Below, piece after piece: positions 34,588 through 43,674 of a DNA stretch of 64,000 nt. The stretch spans positions 1 to 64,000 of the forward strand of contig DDQG01000042.1 in assembly GCA_002342585.1 (NCBI GenBank), read 5' to 3'. This DNA comes from Prevotellaceae bacterium UBA2448. Lineage in GTDB: Bacteria; Bacteroidota; Bacteroidia; Bacteroidales; Bacteroidaceae. Position 1 is the stretch's first letter. Each line of letters opens with the position of its first letter. The position numbers and the translations under genes are program-made. The notes beneath the pieces were generated by a model. That model did no database searches and was not told where the DNA came from. It saw only the letters and a list, made by a program, of their open reading frames with translations.

Positions 34588-35139
34588 TTATTTTATATTA
34601 TTAATCCATTTTGCTGCTTCGCTCAGTTCTGCATCGATACGGGCAAAGCGTTTTTCTTCACGAGTCATCTTTGCTTCTCTCTCCTTCTCCATCTTCTTCT
34701 TCAGACGATATAGACGAGCTACACAAGCATCGCACAAACCATATATGTATAGTGAACTGCGAAGTTTTTTGAAACGTGGTGTACGACATGCAGCAGCGGC
34801 TTCAAACACAGTTTTGCTCTTCATGTTCCATATCTTACCGCATCCATTACATATATAATGGTGATGCGGCTCCACCTTATAGGCATTCTCATAAAGAGTC
34901 CTGCCGTTTACTTGGTGACTATATACCAGACCGACCTCGTCAAACAGACTCATGGTACTGAACACCGTAGCTCTGCTTATCGGACTTTTCTCCGGCATCA
35001 TGGCATATATCTCATCTGCACTATGGTGACCTTCCATTTTCAGTACCACATCCAAGATAATATGACGTTCAGGGGTTTTTCGTTTCCCCTGCTCTTCAAT
35101 ATAACTGTCGAGAATATCTTTTGCAGACTTTTCCATCAT
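34588..35139 (-). CDS. Fur-family transcriptional regulator
   Basis: 183 residues. An N-terminal winged helix (KTPERHIILDVVLKMEGHHS) with recognition segment SRATVFSTMSLFDEVGLV is followed by a metal/dimer domain with HHHYICNGCGK and LCDACVARL Cys pairs. The C-terminal 40 residues are charged and longer than usual Fur (about 140-150 residues in total). It could sense iron, zinc or peroxide, and sequence does not decide. It has its own promoter and is followed closely by purA. Confidence 0.9.
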   Translation of the reverse strand: MMEKSAKDILDSYIEEQGKRKTPERHIILDVVLKMEGHHSADEIYAMMPEKSPISRATVFSTMSLFDEVGLVYSHQVNGRTLYENAYKVEPHHHYICNGCGKIWNMKSKTVFEAAAACRTPRFKKLRSSLYIYGLCDACVARLYRLKKKMEKEREAKMTREEKRFARIDAELSEAAKWINNIK

Positions 35140-35159
35140 ACTATTTTCATAATACAGCG

Positions 35160-35167
35160 CAAAATTA
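35160..35167 (-). promoter_or_regulatory. -7 box for the Fur-family gene
   Basis: The minus strand reads TAATTTTG, matching TAnnTTTG, in the 42-bp gap before the regulator. It suggests fur-purA-C10 can be transcribed apart from the signalling genes upstream. Confidence 0.5.
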
Positions 35168-35181
35168 TGTCTTTTTGCTTG

Positions 35182-35775
35182 TTAGAACAAATAATCAGCC
35201 ATTTTTTTAGCTTTGTTCATATTATCATCTGACAGACTGGCAAATATCTGTAATGTCTTTACTGCTGCCTTGCTCAGACTGTTGTCACTAGCATTGATAT
35301 CGCACGCCAATTGATCAAACAATTCCTCCTCTGATCTTTCGCTCATTTCTCCCTTCCTCAACACATGGCACATTGTGAAGTAGCCCGTAATCTGTAGCAT
35401 CGTATTGTCGGCAGAAATCCATTCAAATGCCTTACTGCTGACATATGGCAGTCTTCGCATGAGGTTTAGTGCAAAGATTTGTGCCATTTCAACGGTTCTT
35501 ATCTCAGAAACCCATATATCACAGAGTTCCTCATCAAAATCTGTTGTTGGCATCAGGATAGTGGCGAGGATCTTACATTCACGCACACTTTCATGCCATA
35601 GAGTCTGTGCCAACTGACGTTCAGACGGAAACTCGCTGGCTATCTGCTGTATTCGTGGCAGTTCGATGCCAAAATTAACACGATAGTCATCTGTCTGTCT
35701 CATGGCAGCAGATGCCACACCGTTCATATTGGCACGGAGTTCCTTCTTTATTTCGGTGATTACTTCGTTATTCAT
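35182..35775 (-). CDS. DNA alkylation repair (AlkD/HEAT-repeat) family protein
   Basis: 197 residues, all helical, with the family start (IKKELRANMNGVASAAMRQ) and a GIELPRIQQIA segment. AlkC/AlkD-type proteins are DNA glycosylases built of HEAT-like repeats, and this one is shorter than AlkD (about 230), so activity is uncertain. It overlaps the M49 peptidase gene by 8 bp. Confidence 0.78.
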   Translation of the reverse strand: MNNEVITEIKKELRANMNGVASAAMRQTDDYRVNFGIELPRIQQIASEFPSERQLAQTLWHESVRECKILATILMPTTDFDEELCDIWVSEIRTVEMAQIFALNLMRRLPYVSSKAFEWISADNTMLQITGYFTMCHVLRKGEMSERSEEELFDQLACDINASDNSLSKAAVKTLQIFASLSDDNMNKAKKMADYLF

Positions 35776-37816
35776 TTACAAGTGGCAAAGCCGAGTACTT
35801 GGTTGAGTAACGCAGCATCTGTTCAGCATAACCCTCGGAATAAGACACTTTCACATCAGTAATCTTACCATTCTTATCCTTCACTGCCGTATATTTAGGA
35901 TTGATAAATCCTTTATATGGAGCAATGTTGAGTTTGGCATAGCGCTCCAGTACTTCTTTATGCAAAACGGGATCGACTTTCACTCCATATTCTTCTACCA
36001 ATGCTTTTGCACCCTTATAATCACCTGTTGACTTAATGCGTTGTATCTCAGAAAGTAGTTTTCCGAAGAGAACACGCAGTTTCTGATAGTCGTTAATTCT
36101 CAGGTATGTCTTTCCGTTCACCTTCAGCAGTTCACATACATTATCAGCCTTTCCGTGTTCGAAAGCCCAATGAGCAATCAGGGCACGATTACGCATATGA
36201 GCCTCCTCCAGATTCTTTCCCGGTTGTATTCTTACCAACTGAGTCATCAGCCCGTTTTGCATCTGAGCATAATATCCTGCCTTATATGCATCAAGACTAG
36301 GTATAAGACCCAGTTCTACCAGTTTTGCATCAGGCAGATAATACAAAGCAAAGAGGTCGGCACGTGCTTCTTCAATAGTACTTCCATATGCTTTCAATGA
36401 ATCTGGATCCACTCCGTCAAGGAGTTTTCCCGAACCATGTCCGAGACATTCGTGTAAGTCTGTATGCAAGTCGTCGCACACATCAGCATATTTCTCAAGC
36501 AGTTCCTTATCTGTATCCGAAAGTACGAATTCATTTCTCATTCCGTTACCCTTTGCAGCCTGGTTGTATGCGTATGTGATATTGCCGATTGTAACAGACT
36601 TAGAACCATATTCCCTTCTAATCCAATTAGAATTCGGAAGGTTGATACCGATAGCTGTTGAAGGATAGAGGTCACCAGCCAGCAGTGCAGCATTGATAAC
36701 TTTCGCACTTACACCTTTCACCTTCTCTTTTTTGAAAGCTTTATCTACAGGACTATGGTCTTCGAACCACTGTGCGTTATTACTCAGTGTTTCTGTACGT
36801 TTAGTAGCAACGAGATCCTTGAAATTCACAAGACTCTCCCATGAGCATTTCAGACCAAGTGGATCACCGTAACACTCGATGAAACCGTTTACAAAGTCAA
36901 TAATAGGTTCTGTATTCTGTGCCCATGCAATGCTATAATCATCAAAAGTTTTCAGGTCACCAGTTCTATAATACTTTACGAGTAAGTCAATGACCTCTTT
37001 CTGCTTTTCATCCTCTGCATATTCACGTGCAAGCAACAGATTATCGATGATATTCTTGATAGCGCTGCCATAGAGTCCGTTGACAGTCCATTTCTTTTCA
37101 TATATCTTTCCAGAGGCATCTTTGACCAATCGGGAATTCATTCCATACATAACAGGATGCAGAGCATCACCTTCAGCTTTTTGTTTTTCGTAGAAAGCCT
37201 CGGCTTCATCCTGAGTAACACCTTCATAGTAGTTAGATGCCGACGTCTTTATCAAATCCACACCCTCTGCCAGATTGATTCGCTTCTGGAGGATATTAGG
37301 ATTGAATATAGCATCACACACCTCTTGCAATAATGCGTCCAAACCACCTTGTACATCTTTGAATGAGTCTGCACAGTCATGTACTCTGCGCATAAACCAT
37401 GAGGAGGAGAAACCTGGAACGAACTTATCGCATGCATAGTGATGATGAATACCATTACTGAACCAAACCCTCTTCAGATATGTTTCGAAAGCGTTGAATT
37501 CGTCTTTATCACTCTCATTACCTGTACGCACGCGGCTCTCAGCTTTATATACCTCTTCGAGTACACGGCGAACGCGCAGGTTATACTTACAATTCTGATC
37601 CCATAGGATATCACGTCCCCATAACGCAGCCTCCTGCAGATAATAGATAAAAGTCTTTTGTTTCAGATTCAGCTCTTCAAAACCATCAACTCTATATCTC
37701 AACATCTGCAAATCAGCAAAGCGCTCATCTACATAATTAAAATTGTCGGTAGCAGCAGCATTTACTGTTGCCCCTGTCATCATCGCTGTTATAATCATAA
37801 CTTTAATATCAAGCAT
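35768..37816 (-). CDS. M49 (dipeptidyl-peptidase III-like) zinc peptidase, exported
   Basis: 682 residues. The zinc motif HECLGH is at 455-460 with the second motif EEARAD at 482-487, the M49 arrangement HExxGH...EExxA[DE]. HECLGH is the Bacteroidetes variant of the usual HELLGH. A short N-terminal signal-like segment (residues 5-22) suggests periplasmic location. It cleaves dipeptides from the N-terminus of peptides. It starts 10 bp after the TonB receptor, in the same run of genes. Confidence 0.9.
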   Translation of the reverse strand: MLDIKVMIITAMMTGATVNAAATDNFNYVDERFADLQMLRYRVDGFEELNLKQKTFIYYLQEAALWGRDILWDQNCKYNLRVRRVLEEVYKAESRVRTGNESDKDEFNAFETYLKRVWFSNGIHHHYACDKFVPGFSSSWFMRRVHDCADSFKDVQGGLDALLQEVCDAIFNPNILQKRINLAEGVDLIKTSASNYYEGVTQDEAEAFYEKQKAEGDALHPVMYGMNSRLVKDASGKIYEKKWTVNGLYGSAIKNIIDNLLLAREYAEDEKQKEVIDLLVKYYRTGDLKTFDDYSIAWAQNTEPIIDFVNGFIECYGDPLGLKCSWESLVNFKDLVATKRTETLSNNAQWFEDHSPVDKAFKKEKVKGVSAKVINAALLAGDLYPSTAIGINLPNSNWIRREYGSKSVTIGNITYAYNQAAKGNGMRNEFVLSDTDKELLEKYADVCDDLHTDLHECLGHGSGKLLDGVDPDSLKAYGSTIEEARADLFALYYLPDAKLVELGLIPSLDAYKAGYYAQMQNGLMTQLVRIQPGKNLEEAHMRNRALIAHWAFEHGKADNVCELLKVNGKTYLRINDYQKLRVLFGKLLSEIQRIKSTGDYKGAKALVEEYGVKVDPVLHKEVLERYAKLNIAPYKGFINPKYTAVKDKNGKITDVKVSYSEGYAEQMLRYSTKYSALPLVNE

Positions 37817-37826
37817 AATGTATAAA

Positions 37827-40172
37827 TTAGAACTCGTACTTTAATTTACCAATAAAACTGAATCCTTGACCAGGATTACCCTGTTGTAATTTACCACCGA
37901 TATGATAACGGGTATTAAACAAGTTGTATGTATCTACAGAAGCAGTAAGTTTAAATGGGAAGCGCCATTCTACACCGGCACCGAATATAGCAATTGCAGG
38001 TTGAGGAACGGTTCCGAAGCTCTCTCCTTCGTTTCTTCTAGCATAAACTATGTCATTGTCAAGACAATCGGTTTTTGACTGCATATGCATATTGGCGCGT
38101 AGCCAAAACGAGCCAGTACGCGGTTTTGAGAATAGACGTTGCGAACCCACAAAATTAAGTAAAAATTTAGGTACATTACTGATGTTGTGATTCGTTGATG
38201 AGAAATTCTCAACACGGAATGGGTATTGATACGTCATGTTCAAGTTCAGTAAAGTCCTCGTTGTATTATACTGAATAACACCTTCTGCTCCCCCAATAGT
38301 AATCTTACCTGCATTCTCAAACATTGAAGAAGCTTTAATGTCGTTACTTGTAAAGAAAACCAAATCATGCACACTATTTGAGAAGAGGTTTAATTCAAAT
38401 TTCAGATTGGCAGGTTTGATATTAAGTGTAGCACCAACCTGGAAAGCATCCATCTGTTCTGGATCCATATTTTCCGAACCACTAAATAAACTAATCTGAG
38501 AAGCCCGGTATAGGAACGGAGCATCAACGAACGAATGGGCATAGGTAGCTTTTATACTCCATGCGCTGTTTGGCAAATAAATCAAGGCTACACGAGGCGA
38601 CCATGTGTTGATAAGTCTGCCGTTATTTCTTCGTTTATGGTCGAAACGCACACCACCGTTCAAGATAAATTTTTTGGTAAAGTTATGTTTCAGTTGTGCA
38701 AATCCAGAGAATGTCTGCTCATCACCATCATAAAATATCTGATTTGTATAAAGTGACACATCATCATAGTCATATCCCAATTTAACGGCTGCATCTGAAA
38801 GTTTAAAATAATCATACTGCACACCACCCATCAGCGAACCGAACATATTGTCTGAGAACTTATACTTATAAGCCAAGTTAGCAGAACCGCCAAAACTATA
38901 ATCTTCCCAATTCACCGCTTCCCAAACTCCTCGAGTATGTGGTGATATAACCCCATTTAATCCCATTACATATATCAATGCAGCAGAAAAAAGTTCGTTA
39001 ACTGAATCACCCAGCACATTATATATTTGTACTCGTTCTGTACCAGCAAACGCAGATAAAGACAGAGACAGATTGCCGAAATCATGGGAGTAATCCAAAT
39101 CTATACGGACATTTGAACGTGAGACACCTGGTTTTTCTCCATTCTGTGCACTGTAATCATCATAAGAAAAATTATTTCCTATATCAATTAAGTTATAATA
39201 AGGAACTGTCTTGGCATGCTGCCCTATAGCCGAGACCTTGAACTCCCCCCAACGTACATTAGCTCCGAAATCATATGATGGTTTATTATTATATCCGCCA
39301 ATATAGCGTTTTGTATCGTTTTCCCATCTCACTTCTCCACGAGCAGAATAGATGGAACTCCACAGGAAGACATCTGATCTCAGATTTCCTTGGCCAAACA
39401 GTATAGTACCTCCATAGCTGTTATGAATACCAGCTTTTGCTATCACTGAAGCACCATCCATATCGGAACCTGTTTTTGTAATAATATTTACTACGGCTGT
39501 TAACGCCACGTTTCCATAAAGAGATGATGCCGGACCACGTAGCACTTCTATTTGTTTTATCTTGTCCAAATTCTGACGGAAGTCTAAAGCCTCAGCATTG
39601 GTACTATAACTATTCAATCTGTGTCCGTTGAGCATGACAAGCATATGTTCTTGGGTAAGCCCGTACACACCTCGCATGGCGACATTGTTTTCTATACTAC
39701 CAATTTCCGACATTCCAGGAACATAAAGAATCAGCAATTCACTCAATGTACGGGCACCCGATGCTTTAATCATATCCTCTGTAATAAGTGTAACAGGCAC
39801 AGGCACCTCTTCAGTCGTTTCTTCTATCTTCGAGGCAGTAGTAATGACTGTCTTACCTTTTTTTAGGCGTTCCAGAATATCCACGAAACGAGGGTTTTCT
39901 CCATATGCGGTAAAATAAGGATCAACGATTAGTAACTTACCAATATACTGTTCTGCATCCTGTGGACGTTCCTGATTCAGACTACTAAGTGCCAAAATGC
40001 GGTACATAACTATCTGATCCGCCCCCTTTATTGACTGCATATTATTCAGCAGCAAAGAATCAGCCTGCTCAAAGTGTCCCATATCGAATTCCGTTTGAGC
40101 CATGGAAATAAAGTCTTGTCCGTGAGCAGCAAGACCTATGAAAAACAGTATATTTGCGATGAAATGTCTCAT
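37827..40172 (-). CDS. TonB-dependent receptor with N-terminal TPR-like domain
   Basis: 781 residues. The signal peptide (1-18, ends AHGQ) is followed by about 90 residues of TPR-like helices (FDMGHFEQADSLLLN; RILALSSLNQERPQDAEQYI), then a plug domain (about 125-235, VTLITEDMIKASGARTLSEL and VLRGPASSLYGNVAL) and a TonB-dependent beta barrel ending in LKYEF. A TPR-like segment in front of the plug replaces the usual carboxypeptidase-like or signalling domain. Its start overlaps the histidine kinase gene by 4 bp, which ties it to the signalling cassette. Confidence 0.9.
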   Translation of the reverse strand: MRHFIANILFFIGLAAHGQDFISMAQTEFDMGHFEQADSLLLNNMQSIKGADQIVMYRILALSSLNQERPQDAEQYIGKLLIVDPYFTAYGENPRFVDILERLKKGKTVITTASKIEETTEEVPVPVTLITEDMIKASGARTLSELLILYVPGMSEIGSIENNVAMRGVYGLTQEHMLVMLNGHRLNSYSTNAEALDFRQNLDKIKQIEVLRGPASSLYGNVALTAVVNIITKTGSDMDGASVIAKAGIHNSYGGTILFGQGNLRSDVFLWSSIYSARGEVRWENDTKRYIGGYNNKPSYDFGANVRWGEFKVSAIGQHAKTVPYYNLIDIGNNFSYDDYSAQNGEKPGVSRSNVRIDLDYSHDFGNLSLSLSAFAGTERVQIYNVLGDSVNELFSAALIYVMGLNGVISPHTRGVWEAVNWEDYSFGGSANLAYKYKFSDNMFGSLMGGVQYDYFKLSDAAVKLGYDYDDVSLYTNQIFYDGDEQTFSGFAQLKHNFTKKFILNGGVRFDHKRRNNGRLINTWSPRVALIYLPNSAWSIKATYAHSFVDAPFLYRASQISLFSGSENMDPEQMDAFQVGATLNIKPANLKFELNLFSNSVHDLVFFTSNDIKASSMFENAGKITIGGAEGVIQYNTTRTLLNLNMTYQYPFRVENFSSTNHNISNVPKFLLNFVGSQRLFSKPRTGSFWLRANMHMQSKTDCLDNDIVYARRNEGESFGTVPQPAIAIFGAGVEWRFPFKLTASVDTYNLFNTRYHIGGKLQQGNPGQGFSFIGKLKYEF

Positions 40173-41011
40173 TTCTTCAGCGAGTTTGGAATGATAAATG
40201 TGAATGTAGTACCTTCCCCTGGGATTGTGTCCACAAGAATCTTTCCTTTATGTTTTTTAGTTATTATATCGTTTGTTATAGACATTCCCAGTCCGGTACC
40301 CTTTCCAACAGGTTTGGTTGTGAAGAATGTGTCGAAAAGTTTAGAACGGACTTCATCATTCATACCCATGCCATTATCAGTAACCACGATAGAAAAATCT
40401 TGTTCGCCATCCACTACTTTTACGTTTATTTCAGGATGATAATCTTTGTCAGCAGCCAAAGTCTCTTTTTCCTTAACAGTATAACATGCGTTATTCATGA
40501 CATTGAGCACAGCCCTGCACAAATCCTGAGGGACAACCATCTTCTTTGTCATATTCTGGGGATATTCTTCCTTGATTGCGATATTAAAATTCTTGTCATT
40601 TGCCCTCATGGCATGATATGACAACCATACATACTCATGCACAAGTTCACAAATGTCTGTTGCGAAAAATTCATCGTCCTTACCTCGGCTTTGTAACAAT
40701 ATGCTACGAATAATATTGATTGCACGCTGTCCATGTTCCTCTATCTTACTCAAATTCTCTTTCAAATCCTCTGATATCTCGATAATTTCCTCAGCATCAT
40801 CATCACCCAGTTTCTCCTTGCATTCATCCACGATATCCATAAGATCGTCGAGCAGTTTTTCCGACATCTTACTGAAATTGATGACAAAATTCAGCGGATT
40901 CTGTATTTCATGTGCAATACCCGCACTAAGCATACCAAGTGAAGCCATTTTCTCTTGGTTGTGCAACTGCTGTTGCAGATGTTCAATCTGTTGTAATTCG
41001 TCGGTTGTCAT
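40169..41011 (-). CDS. soluble sensor histidine kinase
   Basis: 280 residues with no membrane segment. A short coiled coil (1-25) leads to an H-box with the phosphoacceptor His34 (GIAHEIQNPLNF). A HATPase domain follows, with the N-box (VMNNACYTV), DNGMG and GTGLGMSITNDI. It lacks any sensor domain, so input must come from a partner. The upstream neighbour overlaps by 4 bp and is a propeller sensor with a defective H-box. Confidence 0.92.
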   Translation of the reverse strand: MTTDELQQIEHLQQQLHNQEKMASLGMLSAGIAHEIQNPLNFVINFSKMSEKLLDDLMDIVDECKEKLGDDDAEEIIEISEDLKENLSKIEEHGQRAINIIRSILLQSRGKDDEFFATDICELVHEYVWLSYHAMRANDKNFNIAIKEEYPQNMTKKMVVPQDLCRAVLNVMNNACYTVKEKETLAADKDYHPEINVKVVDGEQDFSIVVTDNGMGMNDEVRSKLFDTFFTTKPVGKGTGLGMSITNDIITKKHKGKILVDTIPGEGTTFTFIIPNSLKK

Positions 41012-43674
41012 GGCAATATAATTGTGAAGTTAGTATATTTGTTCTTTTCGGATTTCACTTGTATGCTTCCACCAAAATCCTGTATGATTTGTTGTGACAA
41101 ATACAATCCTACACCAGGAGCTTCCGATGTAGGCTTGGTAGTGAAGAATGGGTCGAAAATCTTGTCGATAATACCAGCTTCTATACCTGTACCATTGTCA
41201 TAGAAATACATACGAGGAGGTTCTTCACCCGAATGTGGTTGTATAGAGACCCTTACCAAAGGTTCGTATTTTTCACCCTTTGCGTTTAAACGCTCAGCTT
41301 TCTTTATCACAGCATAGATACTATTATGAACCATCGACGCAATCACCTTACTCATCAATTCGGCATTTACGTCGGCAACGATAGGCAATTCAGGTTTCTC
41401 CCATTCCACCGCAATTTTATACTTCTCTATATCCTCGTGATAATACTTATTGACTATCTCAACTACCTGAGTACAAAGTGTAGCGACATCTGTTGCTTCA
41501 ATTTTGTCAGACCTTTCCTTCAGCATTTCTTCCATTGCCTTCAGGATTCGAGTAGTAGATACTCCGTGTTGTTCAATCTTTTCAAGGTTTTGAATCATCA
41601 TCGACAACACATCCATACAATCCTCATAATTGTCCGAATCCATCTTTTCTTTCTCTTCCTCCAGATTGTCTTTCATATCATTGGTCAGTCCGAGGGTTAG
41701 GTGTGAGAAGTTATTGATGTAATTCATTGGGTTGAGGATTCGGTCTATCAATCCCTTGGTCAACTTACCCACAGTTGCTTCGTGTTCTTTTCTAAGCAAC
41801 TCATGCTGTGTATCACGCAGTTCTTCCAATGTAGTCTCCAACCTGTTTGACTTCTCTTCAATTTCGTTCTTCTGCAGTTCGATTTCATTCTTCTGCAGTT
41901 CGATCTCATTCTTCTGCTGTACTACTTCCTCTGTTCTTTTCGATACCATCATTTCCAGTTGTTCCTGTCTGTATAGTATCAAACGAGTACGATACTTAAA
42001 ATATGCAGTACTTATAAAGGCAAGAACAATAAGATAAAATACGATGGCATACCATCGCAGGTATATAGGATAAGGTATCTCGAATACGATTTCTTCGGCT
42101 TCACTTATCTGTCCGTAAGGGTCGATAGAACGAACATTCAAATGATATGTACCATACCCCATATTGTGTAAGTCCAAGTCCTTATCAGCAGACCACTTAG
42201 ACCATGGGTCATTACGGTGTAATCGGAAACTATATAATGTTGACCCCATAGGATTGTAGGTATCATCTGACATTGACATATACATATGACGTCCTTCATG
42301 CATGAAACTTCGGACAAAGACATGTGGATGGTATAATTTTTCCCCAATTGTTTCATCCAATGCCAAACGTATCAATCCAAAATTTCCTCCAACCCAGACT
42401 ACTCCGTCCTTTATAAAAAGAGCTTGAATACTATAATTGGAAAGTGGGTGTAACCATAAAGCCAATTCTTTAGACATACCATCCATCACAAGTCCCATCC
42501 CATCGTCATTACAATGCCAGTACTTGCCCTTATCATCGGTATAATCGAGCAGCAGTGACAGAATTCCGTTATTTTGTCTGGTGAAATGGTCTTTTTTTGC
42601 AGCCATATAATAATGGTCGCCACCCATAGTTAGAGCCCAAATACCACCTCTATCATCTTTTTTCATCTTTACGATGTTTGGTATAGGATCGATCATTTGC
42701 TCTTGTCTTTCATAAGTTCTACGGTATATTCCGTCCATCTCTCCCGACAGAAACGAATTATTGTTTTCAACGAGCACTGACAACGACATTTTTTGCGACT
42801 TCAAGGAGATATATTCGTCATATGTGAAGATACCATTCGTTGTGGCAGCAAGAATACTTCCTCTTACTGTCTCATCCAACTGCCAACAAGCCTGATTCAT
42901 ACCTGGCAATTTAACAAAATGGTCACCTTCAAGCCAAAACAGTCCTTGCAGTGTTCCAACAAACAGTCTGCCTTTTGCTTCAGCGATACAAGTTACTTGT
43001 CCGCGTAAGCCATCTGCTTCTCCAAACTGTGTGTATATCTCAGTCGTGCTGATGCGGAAGAGTCCATTATCAGTAGCCCCCCAAACAGTACCTTTACCAT
43101 CGTAGTCGATAGTAGTAACACTATTTGAACAGAGTCCTTTTTCTTCGTTTATCTCCCATACTTTATTGCCTTGGTCATCAATTGCGATGACACCAGCTGA
43201 AGCAGTAGCCAATATGGTACGATCTTTCGATATCTTCAATCTTTTACGTACTTCTATACCATTCCATCGGTCCACGTCATTATTTACGGGAGCCAACATC
43301 ACAGTTTCTTTTGAGGCATACTTGTCGCTTTGTGTATAATAAACCTGAATACTATCACCTACTATACCTTCTACACAACCCTTCACGTTTATACCGCTAA
43401 ACCAAACACGTCCTTTTTCATCCCTGCTCAAGGATACAACGCGGGAAATGCCTGGGGTATGCAGTATTCGCCATTTCACATTGTCGTACACGAGCAGTCC
43501 TTCGAAGTTGGCTACATACACATATCCATCCTTCTCACAGAGAATATCAAAATTTCTATTATGTGCATTATACACCTTTGAGGAGTAGTTCTTGAAGAAT
43601 GGCGTACCTATATGGTGGGCATAACCACTTATGCTCACAAACAGTAACGTCAATATATATAGGAACTTTATCAT
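41008..43674 (-). CDS. periplasmic-propeller sensor with HATPase but no phosphoacceptor histidine
   Basis: 888 residues: signal peptide (1-19); two-component-regulator beta-propeller repeats (about 35-450, e.g. GRVWFSGI, GTVWGATDNGLFRI, GVVWVGGNFGLIRL); Y_Y_Y domain (about 465-535); membrane segment (about 541-559); coiled coil with QKNEIEL repeated three times (587-606); H-box-like region; and a HATPase (DNGTG, GVGLYLSQQI). The H-box reads GLIDRILNPMNY, with Asp644-Arg645 where the neighbouring kinase has His-Glu. ATP-binding motifs look intact. Most likely it senses in the periplasm and works through the kinase encoded next. Confidence 0.9.
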   Translation of the reverse strand: MIKFLYILTLLFVSISGYAHHIGTPFFKNYSSKVYNAHNRNFDILCEKDGYVYVANFEGLLVYDNVKWRILHTPGISRVVSLSRDEKGRVWFSGINVKGCVEGIVGDSIQVYYTQSDKYASKETVMLAPVNNDVDRWNGIEVRKRLKISKDRTILATASAGVIAIDDQGNKVWEINEEKGLCSNSVTTIDYDGKGTVWGATDNGLFRISTTEIYTQFGEADGLRGQVTCIAEAKGRLFVGTLQGLFWLEGDHFVKLPGMNQACWQLDETVRGSILAATTNGIFTYDEYISLKSQKMSLSVLVENNNSFLSGEMDGIYRRTYERQEQMIDPIPNIVKMKKDDRGGIWALTMGGDHYYMAAKKDHFTRQNNGILSLLLDYTDDKGKYWHCNDDGMGLVMDGMSKELALWLHPLSNYSIQALFIKDGVVWVGGNFGLIRLALDETIGEKLYHPHVFVRSFMHEGRHMYMSMSDDTYNPMGSTLYSFRLHRNDPWSKWSADKDLDLHNMGYGTYHLNVRSIDPYGQISEAEEIVFEIPYPIYLRWYAIVFYLIVLAFISTAYFKYRTRLILYRQEQLEMMVSKRTEEVVQQKNEIELQKNEIELQKNEIEEKSNRLETTLEELRDTQHELLRKEHEATVGKLTKGLIDRILNPMNYINNFSHLTLGLTNDMKDNLEEEKEKMDSDNYEDCMDVLSMMIQNLEKIEQHGVSTTRILKAMEEMLKERSDKIEATDVATLCTQVVEIVNKYYHEDIEKYKIAVEWEKPELPIVADVNAELMSKVIASMVHNSIYAVIKKAERLNAKGEKYEPLVRVSIQPHSGEEPPRMYFYDNGTGIEAGIIDKIFDPFFTTKPTSEAPGVGLYLSQQIIQDFGGSIQVKSEKNKYTNFTIILP

